Positions 9,862 to 21,251 of a stretch of 64,000 nucleotides of DNA are shown here, in pieces. Source of the DNA: Myxocyprinus asiaticus. Its lineage: Eukaryota > Chordata > Actinopteri > Cypriniformes > Catostomidae. The notes beneath the pieces were generated by a model. The model saw only the letters and a list, made by a program, of their open reading frames with translations, had not been told where the DNA came from and searched no databases. Within the stretch, counting starts at the first letter, position 1; the number at the start of each line of letters is the position of its first letter. The translations under genes and the position numbers were made by a program. Where the stretch lies: positions 4,615,979 to 4,679,978 of the forward strand of contig NC_059388.1 in NCBI RefSeq assembly GCF_019703515.2, in the 5' to 3' direction.

Positions 9862-12040
9862 AAACAAAGATGTTCTGATGGAGATATGTTGTGAATTTAT
9901 CCATATAAAGTCAATGGATTCCCAGCTGCAGAAAGGACATAAACTCAGCATAAATGAAATCCATATGACTCATGTGATGTAATCCATGTCTTCTGAAGTG
10001 ATATGATCGGTTTTTGGTGAGAACAGACAAAAATTTAACTTCTTTTTCACTATAAATTTTCTGCCATCTGCAGTCTCTAAGGCGTGATCATGATTTGAAA
10101 CTTAACTGATTACATTTTCTCACACTTTATGCATGCGCAGAGCATAGGTTAAACAAACCAATTACTTGAGTAAGTTCAAACTTTCACACCAGAACAGGGG
10201 GGTCAAGTTGTCTCTAATGGAATATTTTAGTTATTTATTAGTAACAGCTTTGTAAAGCCAATACTAATTAGCCTTAATTACTGGCTTTAAAATAATTTGA
10301 TTGAAATAATATGATTAGAATAATGTTTAGAATAGATGTTTAATGGGTTGTGAATTATGATAAGATAATTTACATGCAGTTAAATATTAATATTAAAGTC
10401 TTTTTCATGCTTAAATATAGTGCATTATTGTGTATCCTTAAAATGAAGTGTTACCACTAAGGTTAAAAGGTTATACAACTTTTACTGTAAAAAACAAAAA
10501 CAAAAGTACTAGTAGTATATGTTGAAATAACCATTAACCAAGAATAACAAGTAAAAAAAATAAAAATAATAAAATAAAAAAAACTGTTCATTGTTAGTTC
10601 ATGTTACCTAATGTAGTTAACTAATGTTAACAAGCAAAACCTTTGTAAAGTGTCACCATTAAAGGAATATTACACAAGACTTACAGGATAGAAAGTGACC
10701 AATTAAAACAATATTCCCAAGAAAACATGTTTTGAGTCTGTAGTTGACTTTAGAGTTTGGTTTGTTTGGTTAGAGAAAGGCTGTTTTTCCGAACTCAGGA
10801 GTCCAGGAGAGGTCTGAATGCTCCGTTCATATAGACTTAAAGAGGTCTCAGAAATTTGCTCTGATATAACCACAAGTCACATGGAAAACTGCCCAACATC
10901 ATGGCTCTCTAGTGGAAAATGTTTGACAGAGAATTGCAGGGGGCATGGTCTATTTGGCTTTAATGAGCGCACTTCAGCACAGGCGATGAGTGTACTTGAA
11001 TTCAGTGGTGTAGAGTCCTCATAACTTCAGTCATCTTTAATGAGGCAGCAGTCACTCTTTTGTGTTTTCAGTTTCACTAAACTTGAGTGCGGCAAATGAA
11101 AGATTGTGAACATGCTGAGAAAAAGACTTGAGATGAGGAAGACCCACAGCCAAAAAACAATGTATTACCTCTCTAGTCTATTAGCCCATTCCTGCTGATG
11201 CTGTTTTCTCATTCTGTTTGAGACTAGACTCACCCAGAGGAAATTTATATTGCTCAGAGGTTGCTCTTTCAAAACTCAGGAGACTGTATTTCTTAGTATA
11301 ATTTAAGTGTCAACTTTGTCTCAAAATTCCTTGTGAGACATAGACACAAATGAGACAATTGCTTACAAACATTAAGAACAGGGTCCAAAATGTAAACATG
11401 CCAAGCGCCAAATGTGAGTACCATAATTTTATTGAAAATACAACATAGAGTAATCTCACAAAAAATCGGTGACAGGAGGTAAATGTTTCATCTGCTAAAA
11501 TCGGTGTAAGCTTTCCAAAAGTCTGAAATGCCCCACCCAGTGGCCGAACTACAGTTGTGTCTCACTGAGCAAGCACAAGAACATGCGATTTTTAGAAACA
11601 TTTAAGAAGGAATTACAATTACTCCTAACCCAAATCCCAAACTTAAACCTAACCATAACAGTACTAGGACGAAAACATTGTTCTTTCACTTCTTTGCAAA
11701 TGTATTATCTGGGATGCGACGTCAAAGGCAAAGCACTAGTAGTTTCGGGGCATGAACATGGTGCTGCTTGTCTGGAATATGGGTTGCAAAACATACGCCG
11801 ATTTAACCGCTAAAACAAACACACCAATTTCCCATGTGATCTTTTTGTCATAATACATGGTTTAATAACAACAAATGAATTTTATTCACTTTCACAGCAA
11901 TCATGAGTAAAATGGCAGATTATCAGTTTATGTTTACTGGACTTTGTATGATGTTAACTGATAAATGAAAACTATTTATGGAATTATTTTTGAAGACATT
12001 CTCACTATGCAACATTTTTCACAAGTGCCTAAAACTTTTG
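9862..12040. other. Non-coding; right half of split repeat, then AT-rich sequence
   Basis: 9862-10030 continues the repeat interrupted at 5213 (AAACAAAGATGTTCTGATGG). 10440-10680 holds another interspersed repeat (TTAGTTCATGTTACCTAATG). The rest, including 11580-11813, has only short incidental frames. Confidence 0.55.
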
Positions 12041-12044
12041 CTCA

Positions 12045-12300
12045 GTACTGTACATTACCTAACCAACTACATTTATAAGCTTGTTCAAGTGTGATCAAAT
12101 TGCGCAGTAGCTCAACTGATACAACACTGCATTTGTGATGCAAAGGACAGGGGTACGAGTCCTGAAGAGCACGCAAGTCTACATGTGACGTGAAAATTTC
12201 ATAGAAGCACCACAAAGTGAAGCATCTGATCAGCAATTGTGTTTTTCATGTCACATTTGCTTTTATGACACTACTGTTTAGGTTTATGGTAGAGAGGTAA
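12045..12300 (+). repeat. tRNA-derived SINE
   Basis: The head is tRNA-like: an A-box-like AGTAGCTCAACTGATACA near 12106 and a B-box-like GGTACGAGTCCT near 12152 at tRNA spacing. An inverted second copy lies at 44150-44400, sharing GAGTCCTGAAGAGCACGC and TTAGAAGCACCACAAA-type words. Not a functional tRNA: arms do not pair well and the unit continues into unrelated body sequence. Confidence 0.7.
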
Positions 12301-12582
12301 GTTTTGTTGATTTAAAAGTCGATAGAACATTAACATTTAAAACCTAATTTGTTTGGGAGAACATTTAACTCGCCTTTATCACCACCCAGTGGAGATTATG
12401 CCTCTGAACTGTCACATTACATGTAAGGAGTCATGTAATATTATTTAGCGAAAATACAATTTTCATGAGATGAGGCTGTTGTTATATCATCGCTTCTACA
12501 TTTGTCAGTTTGCACATCCCTAAACACATACAGTATATTGCTCTCAAGAAACACTCGTCTTACACACACATGCACATACATA

Positions 12583-13725
12583 CACAGATGAGCCAAAACA
12601 TTATGACCACTTACATGTGAAGCGAATAATGTTGATCATCTCCCAATAAGGCCACATGTCAAGTTCTGGGTAGATTAGATGGGAAGCGAACAATCAGTTC
12701 TCGTAGTCAACGTGTTGAATACAGGAGAAATGGGCAGGTGTAAAGACCTGAGCGACTTTGACAAGGGCCAAATTGTTATGGCCAGGCTTATGGGGTGCTC
12801 GTGGTCAGCAGTGGTGAGTAACTACCGACAGTGGTCCAAAAAGGGAAAAACTATAAACCAGCGACAGCATGTTGGGCACTCAAGGCTCATCGATGCACGA
12901 GGGCATGAAGGCTATCCCGTTTGACCCAAACCAACATAAGGTCTACTGTGGCACAAGTCACAGAAAATTTTAATGAAGGTTACGTGAGGAATGTGTCACA
13001 ACATACAGTGCATCGCACCCTACTGCGCATGGGGCTGCATAGTCACAGACTGGTCAGAGTGCCCATCGATGCGCTTACAATAGGCGAGTGTAAGAACTTG
13101 ACCTTGGAGCAGGGGAAGAAGGTCGCCTAGTCCAATGAGTTCTGTTTTCTTTTACATTACGTCGATGGCTGTGTACGTGTGCACTGTTTACCTGGGGAAG
13201 TGATGGCACCAGGATGCACTGTGGGCAGATGACAAGCCGGTGGAGAGAGTTTGATGCTCTAGGCAATGTTCTGCTGGGAAACCCTGGGTTCGGCCATTCA
13301 TGTGGATGTCAAATTGACACGTGCTCCTTACCTAAACATCGTTGCAGACCAGGTACACCCATTCATGGCAATGGTATTCCCTGATGGCAGTGGCCTCTTT
13401 CAGCAGGATAACGCACTCTGCCACACTGCACACATTGTTCGGGAATGGTTTGAGGAACATGATGAAGAGTTCAAGGTTTTTCTCTGGCCTCCAAATTCCC
13501 CAGATCTGTGGGATGTGCTGGACCAACAAGTCTAATCCACAGCGGCTCCACCTTGCAACTTACAGGACTTGAAGTATCTGCTGCTAATGTCTTGGTGCCA
13601 GATACCACAGGACACCTTCAGGGGTCTATGAGTCCATGCCTCGGTGGGTTGGCATTGTTCTGACGGTACGTGGAGGACCAAAAGCATAATAGGCAGGTGG
13701 TCATAATGTTTTGGCTCATCATTTA
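12583..13725 (+). mobile_element. Tc1-like transposon, near full length, inactive
   Basis: The terminal inverted repeats are GATGAGCCAAAACATTATGA at 12587 and its complement ending at 13720. TA dinucleotides at both outer edges (12581-12582, 13724-13725) fit a TA target duplication. The length of about 1.1-1.2 kb is a little short for the family (1.2-1.6 kb). Confidence 0.85.
12730..13535 (+). pseudogene. Tc1-like transposase, catalytic Glu region deleted
   Basis: The likely start is the Met of [20 protein letters not shown] at 12730. The helix-turn-helix region follows ([18 protein letters not shown]), then a frameshift near 12920 into VTENFNEGYVRNVSQHTVHR. After a frame change the catalytic core gives GLFQQDNALCHTA with one catalytic Asp and FLWPPNSPDL. 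The Asn-Pro-Ile-Glu segment that should follow is deleted: the sequence runs directly into WDVLDQQV. The copy at window start still has the Glu (LIEHLWDVL). Stops at about 13128 and 13230 add to the damage. Confidence 0.87.
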
Positions 13726-15360
13726 GACTGACATACACACACTCAAAAGTCATTAATTCAACTGTTCAAACACAGAATGAACAGAATACCATTTCTATTA
13801 GGAAGACTCGCAGACTTGAGTGAAATGTTAAGATGAGTTAAGATGACATTTATTTGATGAATATAAAACAGAAATGTAATGTCTCTCTTTGGCGTAAGCC
13901 CCGTCTGGCGGTCCGAAGAAGTTGTACTCCGAACCGTCATATCCTGCCAGAGATAGGAGGCAGGGGCGAGGAGCCTATCCCCGTGCAGGATGGGACTTGA
14001 CTGGTGGTGGTGGGGTGGTGGATGTTGCCATGTTAGCACACTGAAACAGCAATGTGATAGATTGTGAGCTACATGTGATTGGCTAGGAGTTACCTAGCTA
14101 ATGGTGTGATGATGTACACCTGCTAGTCTTCCCGCTAGAACTACGCTGCGCTTACATTTGTTGCGCACACAATGAGTGTCGACACAAATCTCTATACTCT
14201 CTATATCCACGAACACTGCTTGGAATAGCAACACTGCTTTTTCCCTTCATGCAGTGTCTTCCATAAGCAATTCAAGAGGTGATTGAACTGTGTAATTAGC
14301 TGTAATTAGCAGTCATTAGGGTTGTTAAAGGTCCCCCATCAGGCCTTGGGCACAGGTGTGGGGTTTTGCCATATTTTAGTGCCTCCAAAATAGTTTCGGT
14401 AAAACTTTTCATACTACAGCTACACCCAACTGTAAGCCAAGTATTTTTTAATAGATATTTTGCACAAAAATAAATATTATTTCTTATTCTTGAACTTTAT
14501 CAGTGTACACTGTTGGGAATTAGCGAAAAGAAAGGGAGGCCTAAAAATCCTAAGGACATCACTTTGCACTTTGTAAAAGAGTAAGTGCTCTGATAGGAGA
14601 AGAGAGTTATTTCTACAGGTGACAGAGAAAAGTCTTTTTCGTGGAGAGGCTAGTAAAGGGACTTCGGAAAATGGTCAGAAAGTAGTGGAGCACTTAAAGG
14701 AATTGTTCACCCAAAAAGGAAATTTCTGTCATCGTTTACTTTTTATACACACCCTCATGTATCTCCAAAACCTCATGACTTTCTTCCTTCAATGGAACAG
14801 ACAGAAGTTTATGTCATTATTCACTGAAAATCTTCCTTTCCACTCCTAAATCTCATTTGCGCCTGTGCATATTCAATGTTTTGGTTGTGTGATTAGTTAG
14901 TCCACATGCAACAACCAGTGGTGTTTGGTGTCAGGTTTGGATATGTGCAGCATATGGCTTCAGAAGACTTGTAATTTAGTGCACAAATTGTATGGACTAC
15001 TTTTATGATCATTAATGGTGCTTTTATGGTGATTTTTTGCCCTTTTTGGAGCTTGACAGCCACTGGTCACTGTATGTTTTCATTGTATGGAAAAGAGCAG
15101 CCTAAAATTCTGCTAAACATTTTTTGTGTTTCACCAGAATGATCACAATGTGAATTTAGTGACTGAAGGTTGAAAGTTCTGCTGCTGAAATCGATCTGTT
15201 CTTACTGAAATTTGGACCACTGCCCCCAGTGACAAGAAGCTAGAAGTCTCGTTGAGGTAAAATGTCCACAGGATGGCACCAAAAGTGAATTGTGCTTTTA
15301 GTTTAATGATGTGCTAGTCAATAAGAATGCATATTTTATTTTAAAATTGTTTGTGAGAAT
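13726..15360. other. Non-coding; two pieces of an abundant fish repeat
   Basis: 14696-14800 reads GGAATTGTTCACCCAAAAAG and onward, the end of the same interspersed family as 21790-22010 and 32095-32304 in opposite orientation. 14990-15110 resembles its other end (GGACTACTTTTATGATCATT). The remainder has no coding support. Confidence 0.5.
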
Positions 15361-15898
15361 GTGATTACTTCCTGGATTCCACAGGACCACAATCCGTGTC
15401 TCAGAGTGAATGTGATTACTTCCTGGTTTCCATGGGATCAGAACCAGTGTCTCAGAGTGAACGTGATTACTTCCTGGTTTCCATAAGACCAGAACATGTG
15501 TCTCGGAGTGAACACGATTACTTCAGGACCACAATCCGTGTCTCAGAGTGAATGCGATTACTTTCTGGTTTCCATGGTGTCAGAATCCCTTTCTCGGAGT
15601 GAACGCAATTACTTCCTAGTTTCCATGGGACCAGGACTCATGTCTCAGAGTGAACGCGACTACTTTCTGGTTTCCATGGTGTCAGAATCCCTGTCTGGGA
15701 GTGAACGTAATTACTTCCTGGTTTCCATGGGACCACAACCTGTGTCTCCGAGTGAACGCGATAACTTCCTGGTTTCCAAGGGCCCAGAACCCGTGTCTCA
15801 GAGAGAACGTGATAAATTCATGGTTTCCAATGGACCAGAACCTGTGTCTCGGAGTGAACGTGACTACTTCCTGGTTTCTATGGGACCAGAATCCCTCG
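15361..15898 (+). repeat. 51-bp minisatellite, first block
   Basis: About eleven head-to-tail copies with the core GATTACTTCCTGGTTTCCAT. Fifty-one is a multiple of three, so any open frame repeats a 17-residue motif (DYFLVSMGPEPVSRSER-like) and several frames stay open. One unit near 15514 has lost 18 bp, still a multiple of three. The 148-codon frame at 15496-15942 is probably a by-product: no start context, splice signals or homologous protein are apparent. Confidence 0.93.
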
Positions 15899-16431
15899 CT
15901 GCGTCTGAAACCGCACACTGTCACAGTATGTACTGTATTTGATAAGAAACGCACTTCTCGGCTGGTAAAACAGTATGCTCTTTAGGTATCTGAGAGGCAG
16001 TATGAATAGAATTCAGACATACTAACATCTGGGAATGTACGCATGGTCCCGTGACCAGAATATATGACATAACAACAACAACCATGAAAATATTCCACTC
16101 AAGTTCAGTTAAACAAGTGCCATTTAAGCACAATGAGCAATGTTCTTTGTGTATACAGCACTTACTGTTGAAAACAGCCTTACGCCCCGCGGTTCTCCGC
16201 TATTTGTTTTAAATCCAGCGTTTGAGTGTGATGTCTCCACAGCTCCCGATGCATTGTGGGATAGGAAAGTGTTCAACCGATCCACACTTCAGATTCCTGT
16301 TGGAAGTAGTAGGTCATCCAGGCATTTCTCGCTTACTGTCTTATGAATACTATGGATTCAGACATGCTACTCCACTGGCATACTGTTTTTGGCATACTAT
16401 ATAGTAGGGAAGTATGGATATTCAGACGCAG
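15899..16431. mobile_element. Inverted-repeat DNA element inside the minisatellite
   Basis: CTGCGTCTGAA (15899-15909) is the exact complement of TTCAGACGCAG (16421-16431). The enclosed 533 bp are unrelated to the 51-bp units and carry no transposase. A non-autonomous DNA transposon is the simplest reading. I could not define a target duplication because the flanks are repetitive. Confidence 0.7.
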
Positions 16432-16740
16432 GACCTGTCTCAGAGTGAAGGCGATTACTTCCTGGTTTCCACTGGACCACAACCTGTGTCTCGGAGAGAA
16501 CACAATAACTTCCTGGTTTCCACACGTCCAAAACCTGTGTCTTGGAGCAAACGTGATTACTACCTGGTTTCCACAGGACTAGAACCAGTGTCAAGGAGCA
16601 AACAAATTTACTACCTGGTTTCATGGGATCATAATTAGTGTCTCAGAGAGAACGTGATTACTTCCTGGTTTACAAGGGACTAGAACCTGTGTCTCAGAGT
16701 GAACATGATTGCTTCCTGGATTTCATGGGATCAGAACCCA
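16432..16740 (+). repeat. 51-bp minisatellite, second block
   Basis: About six more units of the array resume immediately after the inverted-repeat element and end near GGATCAGAACCC. They are more diverged than the first block. Confidence 0.9.
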
Positions 16741-17424
16741 ATTACTCAGTCATGCTACAGGGAAAAGCAAAAACTTTTGAATTGATGCAGTTGGCAAATG
16801 CCAGATTGGAGTTAATGTAAGGGTACATGAACATTCGGAAGTTTCATGCTGACCTCCATGTGATCATGTTGGTTTTAAAAAGTCAAACCAGTTAGGAAAG
16901 ACATAAGACTGACCTGTGTGGTTTGTTGTCTGTACAGCTGCACGTTGCCTATACAGTTGGAGTTTTGCTTACTGCCCCATGCTGAAAACAAGTGGTACTT
17001 CAAGCTTGAATAGAGCGCAACAGTTTGGTTCTGGAAATAAAAATCCCATTATTTTTCCATAGACTAATTGATTTTCAACAATAACTTATAAACCTTTAAA
17101 GACAGACCTACAAAGGGCTCCGAGGTTGTTTATTAGTATATGCTTCCGTTGAAGCCACCAGTCTGCGTTATTTCAACTTCATTGTTTAAAAATAGTATCT
17201 GATAGCGGAACTCCTGGTTAACAACGTTACTCTTGGTCCAGCACAGAAAGCTTCACCAATCAGAGGACTACGGGCAACAAATCCTGCAAAACTAGCCCAA
17301 GAGTGACTGCCCACTCCCATGACGCACTGTGTATGATGCAATCAAGTCGATCTCCCTAAACCCTCAAAATACTCAGTTATTTGCATATATCAGAATGTTT
17401 TGCAATAAACTTAAAATTGATTTT
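16741..17424. other. Non-coding; probable interspersed repeat around an LTR
   Basis: 17040-17424 and 17739-17850 look like one repeat interrupted by the solo LTR (AAAATTGATTTTTGG before it, AGATTGTTTGCATACTTATA after it). No gene seen. Confidence 0.45.
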
Positions 17425-17738
17425 TGGTGATTGGGGCATGGCCGAGGGACGTGGAGAGCGAGGCAGAGGGAGTGAGTGCGGTAAGGGTTGACACCTGTGG
17501 GAAATCACCTCTAACAGCTGTTTTGTATTTGCAGTGAGAGCGCAGAGGGATTTAAAAGGGCAATCCAGACTGCCGGAGAGGAGGGAGAGAGAGATAGAGA
17601 GAGAGACTCTCTCACAGGAATTGTGTGAGCCTTTCATGTTGCTAAAAAGCATATATATGTGTGTCAAATAAATTTACATTGGATTGTTTGCCCGGCTCTC
17701 ACTTCCTCTTTCATAAAAAGAGCCACAAACCTGTCACA
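17425..17738 (+). repeat. Solo LTR of the gypsy family found at 51.7 kb
   Basis: It runs from TGGTGATTGGGGCATGG to CCTGTCACA. It shares GACACCTGTGGGAAAT, TCTAACAGCTGTTTTGT and AAAAGGGCAATCCAGACTGC with the LTRs at 51721 and 61322. No internal sequence is attached, so it probably arose by LTR-LTR recombination. A clean target duplication is not visible. Confidence 0.78.
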
Positions 17739-19011
17739 AGATTGTTTGCATACTTATAATCAACAACCTAAAATCAATAGTTTTATATATTCCCATCGCT
17801 TTTAATTTTGATAATCTTTTGCAACACTTCATGAGATTGTTGTTTGTGCCCTTGTGAGAGACGATAAGTAATTTTATAACTTTTTTCGTATAACTTTTTT
17901 TTCCGATTTTCAAATGCTTTTTTGACTCAAAAAAAGTTCATGGCTTACAACTCTTTTATGGAGGATTTAAAGAAATAGCATATGCAAAAAAATTCTTGGA
18001 AAAATACTTCCAGAACCCAGATGGCTGAAAAAGTGGGTGGGCACTGTTGTGCTCTGATAGTAGAAATATTCCTTATTACGCTCCGGGGACATGTTTAATT
18101 GTGTTAAACATTTTTAACACATTATTTTTTAATGTAATCAATCACACTGAATTAACACATTAAATTGTCAGCCCTACCATTTTCACATTTAGCTTCTGAT
18201 CTATTCTTTTTTTTACTTTGTCATTTTGTGTAGATTTATTCACAAATACATTAAAAGCAATGAATAGTCCAAATGTTACCGATGTAAAAGCCACAAAACA
18301 TTTTATTCACCTTTTCGATTCTCCTGAACAGCAACAGTGGTCTGTCTTTAGCTGGGCGTAATTAGCGTCTTAGGGTGTGGTTCAGCTTAGCTAAAGGAAC
18401 AACAGTGCAGGAACCCCAGATGCAGAGAGAAACTAAAGTCCTTCTGAGAATCTAATGAGCCTTTTTTGATTACCGAAACAGAGAGGAAATGTATGTCAGT
18501 CAGGTTTGTTCGGGGTTTGTTCATTTGTACAAACGAAGTTGAATAAAGACCTTAAGAAGTAAAGTCAGACTACTGAGCAGCAATAGTCAGGATCAGCTCA
18601 TTTGTAGATGTGAACTGCACACCCCCAGCCACACACAATTATGTCTAGTTTTCACTCATAGTTCATTTGGAGATTGTTATCAGCAACCTGCTGTGAATTT
18701 TCTTTTAGTTCAGTTCATTTAGGCAAGTATGAATGCGGAAATAGCACTTGGATCCACACCAAACAATCAGTCAGAGACCACATCAAGAAGATTGTCTCCA
18801 TATCAATTAAAACAAACTCTGGAACGGTTCACTTGTGGCGAGAATGCTATCTATTAGAAGTGATAAGATAGGTTTGGGTGAGAAACAACTCAATATTTAT
18901 GTCCTTTTTTACTATAAATTATCCACTCTACCCAGTAGGTGGTGATATGCATGAAGAATGTGAATTGCCAAAAACAAAAGAAGAAGAATGTGAAAGTGAA
19001 AGTAGAGATTG
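17739..19011. other. Non-coding stretch
   Basis: No domain-bearing frame, no clear repeat boundary apart from the repeat continuing from 17424. 18674-18871 is an unsupported 65-codon frame. Confidence 0.5.
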
Positions 19012-19016
19012 ATAGT

Positions 19017-19331
19017 TGTGGGGGCGAGGGCATGGCTGAGCATTCGTCTGGGGAGAGAGGAAGCGGTAAAGGTTTTCACCTGAGATGAATTGCTGCTAAT
19101 TGTGATTTCTATGTTCACAGTGAGAGGCGGGGAGATAAAAGGCTGCCCAAAACCCCAGAGAGGCAGAGAGAGCTTCACACAACCATAGAGAGTGTTGTTC
19201 AAATGAACATTGTGTTTGAGTGTGCCGCTGGAAAGCGTAGTTTGAGTTTTGTAAAATAAAATACCTTTTTGAGTTGGATCTGTCGCCTCCGGCTTCCTCC
19301 TTTCTCTCCTCCACGAACGAACCTTATTACA
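19017..19331 (+). repeat. 5' LTR of deleted gypsy element
   Basis: It starts TGTGGGGGCGAGG and ends CCTTATTACA. There is a TATA-like GAGATAAAAGG near 19132 and a polyadenylation signal AATAAAATA near 19256. The 3' LTR (21035-21251) lacks about 110 bp near its start. Confidence 0.9.
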
Positions 19332-19332
19332 C

Positions 19333-19351
19333 TGGTGCCAAAACCCAGGAT
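19333..19351 (+). promoter_or_regulatory. Primer-binding site, tRNA-Phe-like
   Basis: TGGTGCCAAAACCCAGGAT follows the 5' LTR. It differs from the site at 5523 by one base. Confidence 0.7.
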
Positions 19352-19365
19352 TTAGATATGTTGCC

Positions 19366-19992
19366 ATGGAGTCGTCGCCACTGGAAGAAGTTTTCTGGTC
19401 CCTCGCCAGCATCCACCAAGGCCTTCATGGATCTCAGAAGAGAGCAGCAGCAGCAATTTGAGGTGCTCCTTCGGGCTCAGGAAGAAGATCGGCAGGTGCT
19501 GTGGAGCTTGGTTTCCCAGGAGGGGGCGGCCGCTGTGACCCCGGCAGCAGTGCACCCCCACGTGTTGCTTACCAAGATGGGCCCCCAAGATTACCCAGAA
19601 GCATATCTGGAGCTCTTCGAGCATACCGCCAAAGCGATGAAATGGCCACAGGGCCAGTGGGCGATGCATCTGCTACCACTGCTGACCAGGGAAGCCCAGA
19701 TCACGGTGCAACAGCTTCCGGTCGCCAACCTCCTGGATTACACAGTGCTGAAGAAGACCATCTTGCAACGGGTCAGCCGTAGCCCTGAAGAACATCGGCA
19801 GCGTTTCCGCTCCTTAAAGCTGAGTGAGGTCTACCGCTTGTTTGCCTTCGCCCAGCAGCTCTGTGATGTCTGCCGCCAGTGGGTGCTGGCCAAGGAGGGC
19901 AGTGACGCTGATGATGTCGTCAACTTGGTGGTGCTGGAGCAGTTCGTCTACCGGTTGCCAAAGGGGATGTCAGAGTGGGTCCAGTGCCACTG
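19366..19992 (+). pseudogene. gag: gag with SCAN-like region, one early frameshift
   Basis: The native start is probably the Met of MESSPLEEVFWSLASIHQ at 19366, matching the two other gags. The frame shifts between 19410 and 19425 into AFMDLRREQQQQFEVLLRAQ, then stays open through a well preserved SCAN-like helical domain: YPEAYLELFEHTAKAMKWPQ, LLPLLTREAQITVQQLPVAN, LRSLKLSEVY-like and VVLEQFVYRLPKGMSEWVQC. It ends at a TGA at 19991 just after the domain. The other copies continue (HRPES...), so the tail is lost. This is the best preserved SCAN-like gag segment in the window. Confidence 0.88.
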
Positions 19993-20254
19993 ACCGGCAT
20001 CACTAGATGAAGCGAACCGGCTGGCAGCATATCCAGGCACAGGCGCACACCCTGCCTTTCCTTCCACTAATGTCGCCTCCCCATTCCCCCCCTTCCATCC
20101 TGTTCCATTTCATCTTGGGTTTGGGGGTTGACTGCTCCACCTAACCCTGTCTGTCTTCACTCTTCATCCCAGGTGAAGGAGTCCATGGCCACGAGTGTGG
20201 GCGGGAGGCTTGGGCCGGTCTTCTGGAGTTGCGGGGAGCCGGGCCTTGATTTCA

Positions 20255-20460
20255 TATCTAATGATTTCGTATTTAAGGAGAGGAGACACAGACGAGAGAG
20301 AGAGAGAGAGAGAGAGGCGCACAAAGCTGTCTTACTCCTTAAATACTCCCGCTGCCCCTCACTGGAACATGAGACCGGTGTGGCACACAGGTGAACCTCA
20401 TTCACCACTTATCTTCCTGGTCACGCTCTGCCCACATGCTGCTCAGCCCCACCCTGCTCG
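20255..20460. repeat. Fold-back insertion derived from another LTR family
   Basis: 20269-20310 carries GTATTTAAGGAGAGGAGAC followed by a GA-repeat in forward orientation. 20336-20400 carries CTCCTTAAATACTCCCGC and GGTGTGGCACACAGGTG in reverse. Both match the LTR at 35055-35409. The two pieces are head to head and would form a hairpin around the (GA)n run. Confidence 0.7.
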
Positions 20461-20461
20461 C

Positions 20462-20985
20462 CACACTAACTATTCTGACGTCACCAGCCCGCTGACTGAT
20501 CTCACTAAAAAGGGAGCTCCAGATCCGGTCCAGTGGACGGAGCCGTGCCAACAAGCTTTCATGCAGGTAAAAGCTGCACTTTGTGGCGGGCTGCTTCTGC
20601 ATTTCCCTAACTTCTCTCTCCCTATTGTTTTGAAGACGGACGCATCGGACAGGGGGCAAGGTGCTGTATTGTCCCAGGTGGTGGAGGGGGAGGAGCAGCA
20701 ATGCTGTACATTAGTCAGACGTTCTCTATGAGAGATACTAAGAAGGAGTGCTTGGCCATCAAGTGGGTGGTCCTCACTCTCTGCCACTATTTGCTGGGAC
20801 AGGCATTCACCCTCTGTTCGGACCATGCCCCGCTCCAGTGGCTCCACCGCATGAAGGATACCAATGTCCGGATCACCCGTTGGTATCTGACACTCCAGCC
20901 GTTTAAGTTCAAGGTGGTCCACAGTCCGGGGGCGCAGATGGCTGTTGCGGACGTACTCTCTAGAAAAGGGGAGGGGGGGTTTGAG
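20462..20985 (+). pseudogene. RT tail and RNase H of the deleted gypsy element
   Basis: It starts at the connection (YSDVTSPLTDLTKKGAPDPV), then LKTDASDRGQGAVLSQVVEG with the first catalytic Asp. A one-base frameshift at about 20695 leads to LYISQTFSMRDTKKECLAIK (Glu; a few residues are deleted before the KKEC), FTLCSDHAPLQWLHRM (Asp) and VADVLSRKGEGG. Close to the RNase H at 9145-9492. Confidence 0.87.
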
Positions 20986-21034
20986 AGTGGGCAGGCGAGG
21001 CTGTTTCCCCGACCTGAGTCGGGCGGTGGGGGAA

Positions 21035-21251
21035 TGTGGGGGGAGATAAATGGCTGCCCAAAACCCCAGAGAGGGAGAGAGAGCTTCACACACCCCAAGA
21101 GAGTGTTGTTCAAATGAACACTGCGTTTGAGTGTGCCGCTGGAAAGCGTAGTTTGGGTTTTGTAAAATAAAAGACCTTTTTGAGTTGGATCCGTCGCCTC
21201 CCGCTTTCTCCTTTCCCTCCTTTCCCTCCTCCACAAACGAACCTTATTACA
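21035..21251 (+). repeat. 3' LTR of deleted gypsy element, shortened
   Basis: It starts TGTGGGGGGAGATAAA and ends CCTTATTACA. The first few bases match the 5' LTR, then about 110 bp are absent, so the left part of the promoter region is missing. Confidence 0.88.

Larger units (their letters stand above)
19017..21251 (+). mobile_element. Internally deleted gypsy (Gmr1-type) element
   Basis: The two LTRs are flanked by the perfect 5-bp duplication ATAGT (19012-19016 and 21252-21256). The element keeps a PBS, gag and RNase H but has lost the zinc knuckle, protease, integrase and most of RT. The gap is occupied by an unrelated LTR-derived fold-back (20255-20460). At 2.2 kb it could move only with proteins supplied by another copy, or was deleted after insertion. 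Confidence 0.9.

Noticed and set aside
12100..12175. Functional tRNA gene
   Set aside because: Promoter-like boxes are present, but the stems do not pair and a second diverged copy shares extra body sequence. It is a SINE head.
15361..16740. CRISPR-like regular repeats
   Set aside because: Units are head to tail without unique spacers, diverged, and in a fish-type genome. This is a minisatellite.
20470..21236. Minus-strand frames over the gypsy RNase H and LTR
   Set aside because: Antisense shadows of a recognised RNase H.
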